Positions 50,545-60,424 of a stretch of 64,000 nt of DNA are shown one piece after another (position 1 is the first letter of the stretch; the number at the start of each line of letters is the position of its first letter). This stretch comes from Clostridiales bacterium (GTDB lineage: Bacteria > Bacillota > Clostridia > Christensenellales > CAG-138). The stretch covers positions 57,305 through 121,304 of the forward strand of contig SFCQ01000008.1 in the NCBI GenBank assembly GCA_004558525.1. Direction: 5' to 3'. The notes beneath the pieces were generated by a model. That model had not been told where the DNA came from and ran no database searches. It was given only the letters and a program-made list of their open reading frames with translations. A program made the position numbers and the translations under genes.

Positions 50545-51765
50545 ATGAAGTCCCAATGGAGGACGGCATTGTATTTTGCCGCAGCTATTATAATTACGGC
50601 GCTCGTCTCCTCCGCCGTGACGATGCACATATACAATAATAAACGCGGGGACGAGGTTATGCTTCCTGCAAGCGAATATGCCGAGCTTACCGATGTTATG
50701 GCGCTTGACGAGGTTATGAAGAGCATAGACGAGTATTATTACTTTGAAGCTCCTCAGCGCGAGCAGCTCGTAAAATCGGCAGCCAACGGCATGGTGGCCT
50801 CTCTTAACGACCCCTATTCGGCCTATTTTACCGACGAGGAATACCAGCGCTATCTTTCCAGCATAAACGGGGCCTACGACGGCATAGGCGTGCTGATAGG
50901 GCAGCCTACCGAGGATGGGGCCGAGATACTTGACGTATATGAGGACACCTCCGCAAGCGAGGCCGGCCTTTTGGCAGGAGACTTTATAGTGGCCGTTGAC
51001 GGTACGGGCGTAAGCGGGCTGACGCTTGAGGAGATATCAACGCTTATAGCAAGGGGCAACGGCGAAGCGGTGAAGCTAACTATAAAAAGAGGGGAAGAGA
51101 GCTTTGATGTTGACGTTGTGTCAGGCACGGTGAACATTAAAAGGGTGGAGCATTTTCTATACAACCACCATACCGGCTATATAAGGATAAGCATGTTTTC
51201 CGGCAACTGCGCGGAGGAATTCAGGGAGGCTATAAAGGACCTTACCGAAAGGCGCATGACCTGCCTCGTCATAGACCTGAGGAACAACCCGGGCGGCCTG
51301 CTCAAGGACGTTGTGAGCATAGCGGATACTCTGCTTGGCGAATGTACCATAGTGACAGTACGCTCCAACGGCGGCGAGGAAGAGGTGTATACATCGAACA
51401 AAAAAGGCGTGAGCGTGCCTGTGGCGATAATTGTGAACGAAAACTCAGCCTCCGCAAGCGAGATACTGGCGGCAGCCGTACAGGATAACGAGGCCGGCAT
51501 CATAGTAGGCATGCCTACTTTCGGCAAGGGCATCGTGCAGACCACAAGAAGGCTTGAATCAAACGGCGCATGGCTCAAGCTGACGACGAGCGCATACTAC
51601 ACCCCTTCCGGCAAGAGCATAAACGGCACAGGCGTAACGCCGGACCTGGAGGTCGACCTGCCCGAGGAGATGAAGTCAACTCCCATAGATAAGCTCGACC
51701 AGGAGCAGGACGCCCAGCTTTGGGCAGCGCTTGACTATGTAAGGGAGCTTGCAGGCGAGGATTGA
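50545..51765 (+). CDS. S41 family C-terminal processing peptidase
   Basis: A 406-residue protease. An uncleaved signal anchor (residues about 8-28) is followed by a PDZ domain (about 110-195, YDGIGVLIGQ, GLLAGDFIVAVDG) and the S41 catalytic core with LRNNPGGLL, the nucleophile Ser in NSASASE near residue 310 and Lys in GKGIVQ near residue 335. CtpA/CtpB types degrade or process exported proteins; in spore formers one cleaves SpoIVFA. ATG at 50545 has GGAGG 5 nt upstream. Confidence 0.93.
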   Translation: MKSQWRTALYFAAAIIITALVSSAVTMHIYNNKRGDEVMLPASEYAELTDVMALDEVMKSIDEYYYFEAPQREQLVKSAANGMVASLNDPYSAYFTDEEYQRYLSSINGAYDGIGVLIGQPTEDGAEILDVYEDTSASEAGLLAGDFIVAVDGTGVSGLTLEEISTLIARGNGEAVKLTIKRGEESFDVDVVSGTVNIKRVEHFLYNHHTGYIRISMFSGNCAEEFREAIKDLTERRMTCLVIDLRNNPGGLLKDVVSIADTLLGECTIVTVRSNGGEEEVYTSNKKGVSVPVAIIVNENSASASEILAAAVQDNEAGIIVGMPTFGKGIVQTTRRLESNGAWLKLTTSAYYTPSGKSINGTGVTPDLEVDLPEEMKSTPIDKLDQEQDAQLWAALDYVRELAGED

Positions 51766-51786
51766 GCTTATTGAGCTTATATAAAA

Positions 51787-51810
51787 AGGTGGACGGAATA
51801 CCGCCCGCCT
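51787..51810 (+). terminator. Terminator of the S41 protease gene beside repeat E
   Basis: AGGTGGaCGG/CCGcCCGCCT, a 10-bp stem with one mismatch. Repeat E begins at the next base. Confidence 0.6.
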
Positions 51811-51999
51811 GAGAATGTCGAAAAAGTGGCTGAACGCCACTTTTTCGAGTTTTCACGGGTTTTGCCTCTCGCATTAGCTCCCGGGCGGCAAAACCCGCAA
51901 GGTACGAAAACCTTCAGGTTTTCATCCGTTCTGACGTGCATGCCGTCAGAGCCGGAATAAAGCTTAAGGGGCAGCCGCCCCTTAACAACCCCGGGGTTT
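51811..51999 (+). repeat. Terminator-associated repeat, copy E (right inverted end lost)
   Basis: Starts GAGAATGTCGAAAAAGTGGC and is complete in all internal hairpins through CCTTAACAACCCCGGGGTTT, then breaks into the acetyltransferase gene without the usual TTCGACACTC end. No right-hand copy of the host hairpin is seen. The stop codon of the adjacent gene (51984-51982) is inside the repeat. Confidence 0.8.
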
Positions 52000-52458
52000 A
52001 AGCTTCTTGTCAAGCGTGGCAGACCAGAAGGACATGCCGCACCTGTCAACATAGAATTCAAGCACGCGCCGGTAATCCTTTGTTGATGTGGTAATAAAAA
52101 TATGCTCTATACCCTCTTTTTTCGCCTTCTCTTCGGCAAGGCCGAACATCGCCCTGCCTATGGCGCGGCTCCTGAACTCAGGCAGCACATAAAGCTCCGT
52201 TATCTCGTAAAACCTGTCCCCCTCGTCCCTGAAGGAGTTTTTCTTCTTTGTCACGCCGTATTCGCACACCATGTAGCCGGCAGCCTCGCCCCTGTAATAG
52301 GCCAAAAAGCAGTCCTGCCGCTTAAGCTCGTCTATCTTGTCCGGTATTATGCCGTAGGATATATCCTCCTTTATCCAGCTATCGCACATTTTAAGTATAA
52401 GCTCAAGCTCGGCGTCGGTATCCGCAGGGCGTATTATCAGCTCAGGCTCAGTTGGCAT
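51982..52458 (-). CDS. GNAT family N-acetyltransferase, C-terminus formed by repeat E
   Basis: A 158-residue GNAT protein. FYEITELYVLPEFRSRAIGRAMFG carries the acetyl-CoA loop, though R-S-R-A-I-G-R is an altered R-x-x-G-x-G/A motif, and YRRVLEFYVDRCGM the final motif. The last residues (about KPRGC) are encoded inside repeat E, so the native end was replaced or extended. ATG at 52458 overlaps deoC by 11 nt. Whether the protein is still active is unclear, but the catalytic fold seems whole. Confidence 0.75.
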   Translation of the reverse strand: MPTEPELIIRPADTDAELELILKMCDSWIKEDISYGIIPDKIDELKRQDCFLAYYRGEAAGYMVCEYGVTKKKNSFRDEGDRFYEITELYVLPEFRSRAIGRAMFGLAEEKAKKEGIEHIFITTSTKDYRRVLEFYVDRCGMSFWSATLDKKLKPRGC

Positions 52459-53113
52459 GCCTCGCCTCTTCAACTATCGCTATGCCTGCGCTTGCCCCTA
52501 TGCGGCTGGCGCCCGCGTTTATCATCTTAGCCGCGTCCGCATATGTGCGTATACCGCCCGCCGCCTTAACGCCCATAGTCTCCCCCACGGTACGGCGCAT
52601 CAGCTTAACGTCGGCCTCCGTGGCTCCTGCTGTTGAAAAGCCGGTGCTGGTCTTTACAAAATCGGCTCCCGCTTCCCCGGCCATAAGGCAGGCCTTTACC
52701 TTTTCATCATCGGTGAGCAGGCAGCACTCTATTATAACCTTTACTATGGCCTTAGGGTGCGCGGCGGCGACAACGGCCGCGATGTCCTGCTTTACATAGT
52801 CCCACTCCCCGGCCTTTGCCATGCCTATGTTTATCACCATGTCCACCTCTTCGGCCCCCGCTTCAACGGCAAGCCTTGTTTCGGCAGCCTTTGCCGTGCT
52901 AAGGCATGCGCCGAGCGGAAAGCCCACCACGCAGCATACCTTTGTATCCGTGCCCTTAAGCGCCGCAGCAGCCATAGGCACATAGCAGGAATTTACGCAT
53001 ACCGATGCAAAATGATACGCCTTAGCCTCGGCGCACAGCTTAGCTATATCATCGGGCGCAGCGTCCGCCTTGAGTAGGGTATGGTCTATATAGCGGTTGA
53101 TATCCATCGTCAT
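52448..53113 (-). CDS. deoC: Deoxyribose-phosphate aldolase
   Basis: A 221-residue class I aldolase. INRYIDHTLLKADA at the start, VEAGAEEVDMVINIGMAKAG, the Schiff-base lysine in VKVIIECCLLTDDEK and DFVKTSTGFSTAGAT with the second lysine are all typical. It splits 2-deoxyribose-5-phosphate into acetaldehyde and glyceraldehyde-3-phosphate. I chose the ATG at 53113, leaving a 28-nt gap from xdh; a longer frame would overlap xdh. Its place after xdh hints at purine (deoxy)nucleoside use. Confidence 0.95.
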   Translation of the reverse strand: MTMDINRYIDHTLLKADAAPDDIAKLCAEAKAYHFASVCVNSCYVPMAAAALKGTDTKVCCVVGFPLGACLSTAKAAETRLAVEAGAEEVDMVINIGMAKAGEWDYVKQDIAAVVAAAHPKAIVKVIIECCLLTDDEKVKACLMAGEAGADFVKTSTGFSTAGATEADVKLMRRTVGETMGVKAAGGIRTYADAAKMINAGASRIGASAGIAIVEEARHAN

Positions 53114-53141
53114 CACTCTCTTTCCTGTTTTGCTTATTTCC

Positions 53142-55706
53142 CTATTTTTTCTGATACGGAGTGCCTTCAAGCGGCAGCGAGTATCTTTCTATATTGTCCT
53201 TCATATAATACGCTTCCGCAATGGCCGCGGCTGTGGGTATGGAGGTTATCTCGCCTATGCCTATCGCGCCGCGCGCCTTGTCTATGCCGGCTTTTTCTAT
53301 AATCACCGGCTTCACCAGCGGGCAATCGTCCGCCCTGAAAAGCCCAAGCGTGCCGTATTTGGCCGTTGGGGAGCAGTTGTCGAGCGGATAGCTTTCGGTA
53401 AGCGCAAAGCCGCAGCTCATTATCACTCCGCCCTCTATCTGCCCTTCTACGGAAAGCGGGTTCACGGCCTTGCCCACATCGTGCGCCGCAACTATCTCCT
53501 TCACCCTGCCATCGTCGCCGAGTATGGATACCTGAGTTGCGTAGCCGTAGGCAACATGGCTCACGGGATTGGGCTTATCGCTGCCGAGCGGGTCTGTTTT
53601 GGCTAAGTATTCGCCGTAATACTCCCTGCCCTCAAGCTGGTTAAGGCTGTGCGACTTAAGATCCTCCTTAAGCTTCTGACATGCGCGCAAGGCGGCCTCG
53701 CCCGTTATCAGCGTTTGCCTTGAGCCGGAGGTCGTGCCGGAATCCGGAGACAGGCTGTTTGAGCCGGAGTATACTATGTCGCTCCTGTCTATGCCCGACT
53801 GGCTAAGCTCATCCGTTACATACTGCATAAGCACCGTGCCGAGGCCCTGGCCTATGCAGCTTGCCCCGGCCTCTATATGCACCCTGCCGCCAATTATCCT
53901 GAGCCTGACCCTTCCTGTATCGGGAAGCCCTACGCCTACGCCAGCGTTCTTCATGGCGCAGGCTATGCCGGCATATTTTGCGCCCTCGTAAGCGTCCTTC
54001 ACGGCCTCAAGCGTTTCCACAAGGCCGGTTGAAGCGTCCGCTATCTGGCCGTTAGGCAGCACCTGGCCAGGCCTTATGGCGTTTATATAGCGTATCTGCC
54101 AGGGGCTGACGCCTATTTTATGCGCCATTCTGTTCAGCATGCTTTCCATAGCGAAGCAGGTCTGCGTTACGCCAAAGCCCCTGAACGCGCCCGCAGGAGG
54201 GTTGTTGGTATAGTACGCGTAGCCGTCTATCTCAAAATTCTGGTAGTTATACGGCCCTGCGGCGTGGGTGCACGCCCTTTCAAGCACAGGACCGCCAAGG
54301 CTCGCATATGCGCCGGTATCGGCTATTACTACCGCCTTTACGCCCTGTATCACGCCGTTTTCATCGCAGCCAAGCGTAAAGTCCATATCCATCGGGTGAC
54401 GCTTGGGGTGTATCAATATACTTTCCGCCCTTGTAAGCTTCACCTTTACGGGCCGGTTCGTAAGATACGCCGCCAGCGCCGCGTGATGCTGCACGCTTAC
54501 GTCCTCCTTGCCGCCGAAGCCGCCGCCCACAAGCTTGTTTTCAACATACACCTTTTCCATGGGCAGGCCGAGCATCGGCGCGGTCTCATGCTGGGTATCG
54601 TACACGCTCTGGTCCGACGAGTATATCTTGACCCCGCCGTTATACGGCATGGCTACCGCGCACTCCGGCTCCAGGAAGGCATGCTCCGTAAAGGGCGTGG
54701 AGTACCTGCCGTGCAGCACAAATTTGCTTTTTGCTATGGCCTCCTGCGCATTGCCCCTTGAAACATGCTTATGCGCAAGCAGGTTGCCGTCCTGATGGAG
54801 CAAGGGCGCGTCCGGCTGCATAGCCTCGTACGGGCTTTTTATGGGCGTGAGAGGCTCGTACTCCACGTCTATGAGCGCCTTGGCCTGCTCCACTATCATG
54901 GGCTCCTCCGCCACAACAAGGGCTACCGCGTCGCCAAGGTACCTTGTACACTCACCCACGGCTATCATAGTGTCCCAATCCTTTTTAAGATGGCCCACCT
55001 TGTTTTGCCCGGGTATATCGGCGGCTGTAAGCACGGCTATGACGCCTGGCAGGGCTTTTGCCCGTGAGGTATCTATGCCGAGTATGCGCGCCCTCGGGTA
55101 TTTTGAGCGCAGCGCGCTTGCATGGGCCATGCCGTCAAGATACATATCGTCGGTATATTCGCCGTAGCCGAGCACCTTTTCACGCACGTCGAGCCTTGCT
55201 ACCCTGCTGCCTACGCTCCAGTCCTCGGCTTTATCCGCATCGTCAGGCAGGCGGTTTTCCCTTATGATCCCTGCCGCAAGCTTTATGGCCTCAACAATCT
55301 TAACATAGCCCGTACAGCGGCATATGTTGCCCTTTATGGCCTTTCTTATTGCGGCCTCGTCAGGGTCGTTATCCCGGTCTATAAGCGCCTTTGCGCTCAT
55401 AACCATGCCCGGGGTGCAGAAGCCGCACTGCACGGCCCCCGCCCTGCCGAAGGCATACACATAGGCCTCCTTTTCAAACCGGCTCAGCCCCTCTGTGGTC
55501 GTCACATGCTTGCCCTCCAGCCGCGAGGTCTTCTGCACGCAGGCCTTCATGGCCCGCCCGTCTATTATCACGGTGCATGTGCCGCAGGCGCCCTCGCTGC
55601 AGCCGTCCTTTACCGACGTTAATCTAAGCTCATCGCGAAGGAACCTTAAAAGCGGCATGTCGTTTTCGCACCGGACAAGGTTGCCGTTTACATAGAAGCA
55701 GCTCAT
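53142..55706 (-). CDS. xdhD: Selenium-linked molybdenum hydroxylase, xanthine dehydrogenase-like
   Basis: An 854-residue fusion. Residues 1-155 are the [2Fe-2S] subunit: CSEGACGTC for the plant-type cluster and CGFCTPG with CRCTG for the second. Residues about 170-854 are the molybdopterin subunit: hammerhead domain, LVGGGFGGKEDVS, PAGAFRGFGVTQ and the late GEITSIPTAAAIAEAYY with the catalytic Glu region of GIGE. No FAD domain is present, as in the YgfN/XdhD group. The neighbouring ygfK and ssnA mark it as the selenium-dependent type; the substrate (xanthine or another purine) is inferred. Confidence 0.88.
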   Translation of the reverse strand: MSCFYVNGNLVRCENDMPLLRFLRDELRLTSVKDGCSEGACGTCTVIIDGRAMKACVQKTSRLEGKHVTTTEGLSRFEKEAYVYAFGRAGAVQCGFCTPGMVMSAKALIDRDNDPDEAAIRKAIKGNICRCTGYVKIVEAIKLAAGIIRENRLPDDADKAEDWSVGSRVARLDVREKVLGYGEYTDDMYLDGMAHASALRSKYPRARILGIDTSRAKALPGVIAVLTAADIPGQNKVGHLKKDWDTMIAVGECTRYLGDAVALVVAEEPMIVEQAKALIDVEYEPLTPIKSPYEAMQPDAPLLHQDGNLLAHKHVSRGNAQEAIAKSKFVLHGRYSTPFTEHAFLEPECAVAMPYNGGVKIYSSDQSVYDTQHETAPMLGLPMEKVYVENKLVGGGFGGKEDVSVQHHAALAAYLTNRPVKVKLTRAESILIHPKRHPMDMDFTLGCDENGVIQGVKAVVIADTGAYASLGGPVLERACTHAAGPYNYQNFEIDGYAYYTNNPPAGAFRGFGVTQTCFAMESMLNRMAHKIGVSPWQIRYINAIRPGQVLPNGQIADASTGLVETLEAVKDAYEGAKYAGIACAMKNAGVGVGLPDTGRVRLRIIGGRVHIEAGASCIGQGLGTVLMQYVTDELSQSGIDRSDIVYSGSNSLSPDSGTTSGSRQTLITGEAALRACQKLKEDLKSHSLNQLEGREYYGEYLAKTDPLGSDKPNPVSHVAYGYATQVSILGDDGRVKEIVAAHDVGKAVNPLSVEGQIEGGVIMSCGFALTESYPLDNCSPTAKYGTLGLFRADDCPLVKPVIIEKAGIDKARGAIGIGEITSIPTAAAIAEAYYMKDNIERYSLPLEGTPYQKK

Positions 55707-55761
55707 ACGCGCCCTCCTGAAACAAAAAATACTTACAAGTCTGTCTTAATATCGCTTCCGC

Positions 55762-58725
55762 TCAAAGCATGTAGCCGTAATCCTTAAAAACGGCCAGCAT
55801 TATACCCTCAATATCCTTATCTATGCCGTTGGGCTTAGAGAGGGATACCTCGCTCACGCTGCCGTCAAGCCTGAGCTTAACGGTCATGCTGTCCTTATCA
55901 AGCACCACAAAGCCGTTGTTCTCGCTGTCCATAAAATCGGCCTCGTTTGCGAAAAGCGTAAGCTTATCCTTATACGGCCTGCCATTATACGGGCAGAACA
56001 CGGCGCAGTTGCCGCACTCGTTGCACAGCGCGTCTATATGCAGTATCTGCCTTTGCGCCTTGCCCTTTACCTTTATTGCGGCGTTAGCCCTGTTTGGGCA
56101 GCAGGATACGCAGTTTTCGCACACGGTGGAGCAGCCAAGGCAGCGCTTTGCCTCAGCTTCGCTATCCATTCTCTGGCATAGCTTATGCTTTTTGGCAAGC
56201 GTTTCCCTGTAATCGCGCATGGCCGCCTTATCCACCATATAGCCCCTGTTGAAGCCTATAACGGCGTCTGCAAACCTTCTTGCGTCGGCTATCGCCTCAA
56301 CCACCGTGGCAGGGCCCCTCAGCGCATCGCCCGCGGCGTATACTCCCGCGCCGCAATCAAACCTTGCCCTGCCGGACGCGTCAAGCTCAACGCCGTATTT
56401 TGCGAACATGTCCCTGTCTATCCTTTCGCCGAGCGCGGCTATAACGGTATCGGCCTCTATCTCCGTAAGCTCGTCCGTTTCAACCACGCCGCGCCTGCCG
56501 CTTGCATCGATATCGCCAAGCTCCATCCTCCTGCATATCAGCCTGCCGTCCCTCTGCTCGACCGGGCTCAAAAGCTCCATAAGCTCAACGCCGTCCTCAA
56601 GGGCGAGCTTAAGCTCCTCCTCGTCGGCAGGCATGTACTTCCTTGTGCGCCTGTACACTATGCTCACCTTGCCTGCGCCCATGCGCTTTGCAAGCCTTGC
56701 GGCATCCATAGCGGTGTTGCCCGCGCCTATAACGGCTACCGCCCTGCCCAGGGCTAGCTTTTCAGGCTCCTCCTTGGCGGCGCGCAGGAAGTCCATAACG
56801 TTCATCACGTTGCCGCTTATGCCAAGCTCAACATGCTTTTGTGCGCCGAAGGCAAGCAGTATATACTCATAGCCCTCGGCCTTAAGCTGATAGAGGTCCG
56901 GCGCTTCCTTGCCGCAGACGAACCTTGCGCCCATGCGCCTTGCAAGCTCAACGTCCTTTGCTATGGCGTCGGAAGCTATCCTGAACGAGGGTATTATGTT
57001 TTCAACTATGCCGCCCGGCTTTGCCTCGCGCTCAAACACGGTAACTTCATAGCCCTCCCTGGCTATGAAATAGGCTGCCGCTATGCCGGCCGGCCCTCCG
57101 CCGATTATGGCGGTCTTTTTGCCCTCCTGCCTGGGCTGCGGCTCAAGCCTGCCTATAAGGGCGTTGTAGCCCTTCTCCGCCGCTATGAGCTTCATCTGCC
57201 TTATATACACGCTGCTATCATAAAAGTTCCTTGTGCATTTATCCATGCACCTGTGCGCGCATATCGTGCCGGTTATGAAGGGCAGCGGGTTCTTTTCAAG
57301 TATAAGCTCAAGCGCTTCGGTATAGAGCTGCTTTTCAACAAGCTCTATATACTCGGGAATATCCTGATGTATCGGGCATGAGCCCATGCAGGGAGCCGTG
57401 AAGCAATCCACCATGGGCAGCCTGTCGCCGTTCTTCCTGTCCGGCAGCGGCTTTATGGGCTTTATATAGTGCGCGTCAATCTCCGCCTGCTCGCTGAGCC
57501 TTGCCGTCCTGTCCGCATCCACGCCGGTAAACGGCTTCTTAGGCACGTCGTCAAACATCTCCGCTATCTGCCTGAGCCTTGCGTAGCCGCCGGGCTTAAG
57601 TATGGTGGTCGCTACGGTTATCGGCCATATTCCGGCCTCGTAAAGCGGCTTTATGTTGAAATAATCGGCTCCGCCGGAATATGAAAGCCTCAGCCTGCCG
57701 TCGAACTCCCTTGCCATGCGCGCCGCCATCTCTATGGTCAGCGGGTACAGCGCGCGGCCGGACATGTACATCTCCTCGCTTGGCAGCTCATCAGCCTTTA
57801 CGTCAACGGGGAAGGTGTTGGAAAGCTTTAAGCCGAACTCGACCCCGTTGGCCCTGGCAAGCGCCATGAGCCTGTGGAACATGGGCACGGCGTCCTTATA
57901 CTGAAGGTCCTCGTTAAAGTGATGCTCGTCGAAGGCGATATAGTCATAGCCGAGCTTATCGAGCCTGTTCCTCGCAAATTCATAGCCGAGTATGGTGGGG
58001 TTGCACTTTACGAAGGTATTCAGGCGCTTTTCCGTTATAAGATAGCTTGCTATAGCCTCTATCTCGTCAGGCGGGCAGCCGTGCAGCGTGGATACGGTAA
58101 CGCCCGTAGCTATGGTGGGCTTTATGGAGTCAAAATAGGCGGCGTCCTGAGGGAATTTTTCCTTCAGGCAGCTTATGCAGCTTTGCCATACGGCCGTACC
58201 AGAAGCGTCCTTCATGCCGTCTATGAAGCTGTTCAGCTTCTCCGTCCTTATTCCGGCAAGGTCGTAGCCCACGCTCATGTTGAACTGGAAGCCGTCCGGA
58301 TCGCCGAGAGAAAGCTTTTTTGCAATAAGCTTTATGGCAAGATAGGCCTTGACGTATTCTTCAAACGCCTGCGGCACGGTAAGCTCCGTGCTCCATTCGC
58401 AGTTATACCCCTCGTCATCAGCCAGTATGCACGGCCTGTTTATGCAGCTTGCAAGCTCCTCGCCGTCCATCTTCTGCACCGTCTTAAGCTCAAAGAACCT
58501 TGCGCCGGCATAGTAGCCCGCTACAATGTTCTCCGCAAGCTGGGTGTTGGGTCCGGCGGCGGGGCCAAACGGGGCCTCCAGCTTTTCGCCGAACAGCGTA
58601 AGCGCCGAAGCGTCCTTTTTCTGATACGGCGAGCTTACGCCGAACACTGCGCCGTGCGCCTGATGCTCGCTGAGTATCCAATCGATAAGTTTATCGAACG
58701 GCATTGGTGTCATTCTTTCGCTCAT
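55762..58725 (-). CDS. ygfK: YgfK family putative selenate reductase/oxidoreductase subunit
   Basis: A 987-residue multidomain flavoprotein. The N-terminal part (about 1-410) is a dihydropyrimidine/dihydroorotate dehydrogenase-like barrel (APFGPAAGPNTQLAENIV). Next comes a GltD-like region with CMGSCPIHQDIPEY and two nucleotide folds IIGGGPAGIAAAYF and VIGAGNTAMDAARL. A C-terminal ferredoxin part has CLGCSTVCENCVSCCP and CNECGNCAVFCPYNG. It probably passes electrons between NAD(P)H, flavins and Fe-S centres for the adjacent hydroxylase. The selenate label is historical. Confidence 0.92.
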   Translation of the reverse strand: MSERMTPMPFDKLIDWILSEHQAHGAVFGVSSPYQKKDASALTLFGEKLEAPFGPAAGPNTQLAENIVAGYYAGARFFELKTVQKMDGEELASCINRPCILADDEGYNCEWSTELTVPQAFEEYVKAYLAIKLIAKKLSLGDPDGFQFNMSVGYDLAGIRTEKLNSFIDGMKDASGTAVWQSCISCLKEKFPQDAAYFDSIKPTIATGVTVSTLHGCPPDEIEAIASYLITEKRLNTFVKCNPTILGYEFARNRLDKLGYDYIAFDEHHFNEDLQYKDAVPMFHRLMALARANGVEFGLKLSNTFPVDVKADELPSEEMYMSGRALYPLTIEMAARMAREFDGRLRLSYSGGADYFNIKPLYEAGIWPITVATTILKPGGYARLRQIAEMFDDVPKKPFTGVDADRTARLSEQAEIDAHYIKPIKPLPDRKNGDRLPMVDCFTAPCMGSCPIHQDIPEYIELVEKQLYTEALELILEKNPLPFITGTICAHRCMDKCTRNFYDSSVYIRQMKLIAAEKGYNALIGRLEPQPRQEGKKTAIIGGGPAGIAAAYFIAREGYEVTVFEREAKPGGIVENIIPSFRIASDAIAKDVELARRMGARFVCGKEAPDLYQLKAEGYEYILLAFGAQKHVELGISGNVMNVMDFLRAAKEEPEKLALGRAVAVIGAGNTAMDAARLAKRMGAGKVSIVYRRTRKYMPADEEELKLALEDGVELMELLSPVEQRDGRLICRRMELGDIDASGRRGVVETDELTEIEADTVIAALGERIDRDMFAKYGVELDASGRARFDCGAGVYAAGDALRGPATVVEAIADARRFADAVIGFNRGYMVDKAAMRDYRETLAKKHKLCQRMDSEAEAKRCLGCSTVCENCVSCCPNRANAAIKVKGKAQRQILHIDALCNECGNCAVFCPYNGRPYKDKLTLFANEADFMDSENNGFVVLDKDSMTVKLRLDGSVSEVSLSKPNGIDKDIEGIMLAVFKDYGYML

Positions 58726-58763
58726 AGCTGTATCCTCCGCAAATATTATAGCTTATGTGGTTT

Positions 58764-60095
58764 TTAACCGTTTAGCCTGCGCCAAAGCTCCGTAGAGACC
58801 TCAAGCGTCTTTCTGTTTACCTCTTCCTCGTCCGCGCACATTAGCTTCCTGTCCTTCATCAGCAGCCTGCCCGCGCACATGGTAGTCTCGCACTGCCTGC
58901 CGGCCATGCCGAATAGCATGTGCCCGTCTATATTGTCGCCGGAAAACGGCGTGAACGGCTTGTAGTCCATCACTATTATGTCCGCGGCGGCGCCCGGCTT
59001 TATCACGCCGAGCCGATGCGGGAAGTACCTTTGCGCTATCCTTGCATTGTTGCTGAACAGCATGGCCGTGACCTCGTTCCAGGCCACGTTGGGCATGGCC
59101 GCGTTATGCCTTTGTATGGTCAGCGCGACCTTCAGGCTTTCCAGCATATCGAAGGTATAGGCGTCCGTGCCGAGGCCAACGAGTATGCCCTTTTCAAACA
59201 GCTTAAGCACCGGTGAACAGCCCACGGCGTTGCCCATGTTGGATTCGGGGTTGTTCACGACCATTGTGCCTGTCTCCCTTATGATATCCATTTCGGCAGG
59301 GCTTACATGTATGCAGTGCCCAAGCAGGGTCTTTTCGCCGAGTATGCCGTTATACAAAAGCCTGTTCACGCTGCGGCAGCCGTAGTTCCTCATCGAGTCG
59401 TAAACGTCGTTCATGCCCTCGCAGACGTGTATGTGGAAGCCGGTGCGGCCGCCGTTCGCCTTTACGCACCTTTCAAAGGTCTTATCGCTTATGGTGAACA
59501 GCGCATGGCCGCCGAACATGGCCTTGAGCATGGGGTCCTGCTCGCGCTCGCAATAGTCTATAAAGTTTTTGTTCTCCTCAATTGAGGCGTCAAGCTTCTT
59601 CTCGCCGTCCCTCTCGCTCACCTCATAGCAGAGGCAGGCCCTTATGCCAAGCTCCTTAGCTACGTCCGCTATGGCAAACAGGCTCCCCTCTATTTCAAAA
59701 AAGCTTGCGTGATGGTCGAATATGGTGGTGCAGCCGGTCTTTATGCAGTCTATCATGGTGGTGTAGGCGCTTCTTCTCGTATCCTCAAGGCTAAGGTGCC
59801 TGTCCAGCCGCCACCACATGCCGTCCAGCACCTCAAAGAAGTTTGTGGGATTATAGCCGGACATCGAAAGCCCCCTGGCAAGCGCCGAATATATGTGCGT
59901 ATGCGCGTTTATAAACGCGGGCATTATAACGCCGCCCTTAGCGTCCACAAACTCGGCCTCGGGATACTTCTTCCTAAGCGCGTCAAGGCTGCCTACCTCT
60001 TTTATAAGCTCGTTTTCCGTTACCACGGCGCCGTTTTCAAGATACGGCTGCTCGCTGTCCCTCGTTATCAACCTGCCGTTGCCTATTATTATCAT
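58764..60095 (-). CDS. ssnA: SsnA family putative aminohydrolase
   Basis: A 443-residue amidohydrolase. The metal-binding AFINAHTHIYSALARG (HxH) lies near residue 60, HIHVCEG near 225, GHCIHVS near 265 and the Asp of GLGTDAYTF near 315. The group includes guanine and cytosine deaminase relatives, but SsnA's substrate is not known to me. ATG at 60095 follows AAGGAGG, preferred to one 22 codons upstream. It is the first gene of the ssnA-ygfK-xdh operon. Confidence 0.93.
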   Translation of the reverse strand: MIIIGNGRLITRDSEQPYLENGAVVTENELIKEVGSLDALRKKYPEAEFVDAKGGVIMPAFINAHTHIYSALARGLSMSGYNPTNFFEVLDGMWWRLDRHLSLEDTRRSAYTTMIDCIKTGCTTIFDHHASFFEIEGSLFAIADVAKELGIRACLCYEVSERDGEKKLDASIEENKNFIDYCEREQDPMLKAMFGGHALFTISDKTFERCVKANGGRTGFHIHVCEGMNDVYDSMRNYGCRSVNRLLYNGILGEKTLLGHCIHVSPAEMDIIRETGTMVVNNPESNMGNAVGCSPVLKLFEKGILVGLGTDAYTFDMLESLKVALTIQRHNAAMPNVAWNEVTAMLFSNNARIAQRYFPHRLGVIKPGAAADIIVMDYKPFTPFSGDNIDGHMLFGMAGRQCETTMCAGRLLMKDRKLMCADEEEVNRKTLEVSTELWRRLNG

Positions 60096-60300
60096 TGCCT
60101 GCCTCCTTAAATTAAGTATTAGCTTTTTATCGCCATATATCAAAAACGCGCCGGAAAACAAGGCTTTATGCCTATTGACTTAGCCCGCGCGCAAAGCACT
60201 CCCTTACAGCCGATATATGCTTTTCTTATATTACATTATTATAATATCAAACGCTTCATGCTTTTGGCAAGGCGTAACGGCCCAAAATTTTTTCAGATTG

Positions 60301-60317
60301 ACTAAATTTTCTTTAGT
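60301..60317. promoter_or_regulatory. Perfect dyad in the divergent ssnA/regulator region
   Basis: ACTAAATTTTCTTTAGT has 6-bp perfect arms around a 5-bp centre. It lies in the 329-bp divergent gap, 36 bp before a TATAAT (60353-60358) that would serve the regulator, with another TATAAT on the minus strand near 60232 that could serve ssnA. A likely operator for the adjacent regulator. Confidence 0.45.
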
Positions 60318-60424
60318 ATGGCTTTGCAATACGCACGCATGTATGGTAAACTTATAATAGTTATTCCAAGCATTCACATTGGCCCGCAAAGGAGGCGCTC
60401 GTTACGGACGGCAAAACGCTTGAC

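Noticed and set aside
53114..53170. Longer deoC start overlapping xdh
   Set aside because: The extra residues are not deoC-like and would overlap xdh; ATG at 53113 fits the family N-terminus.
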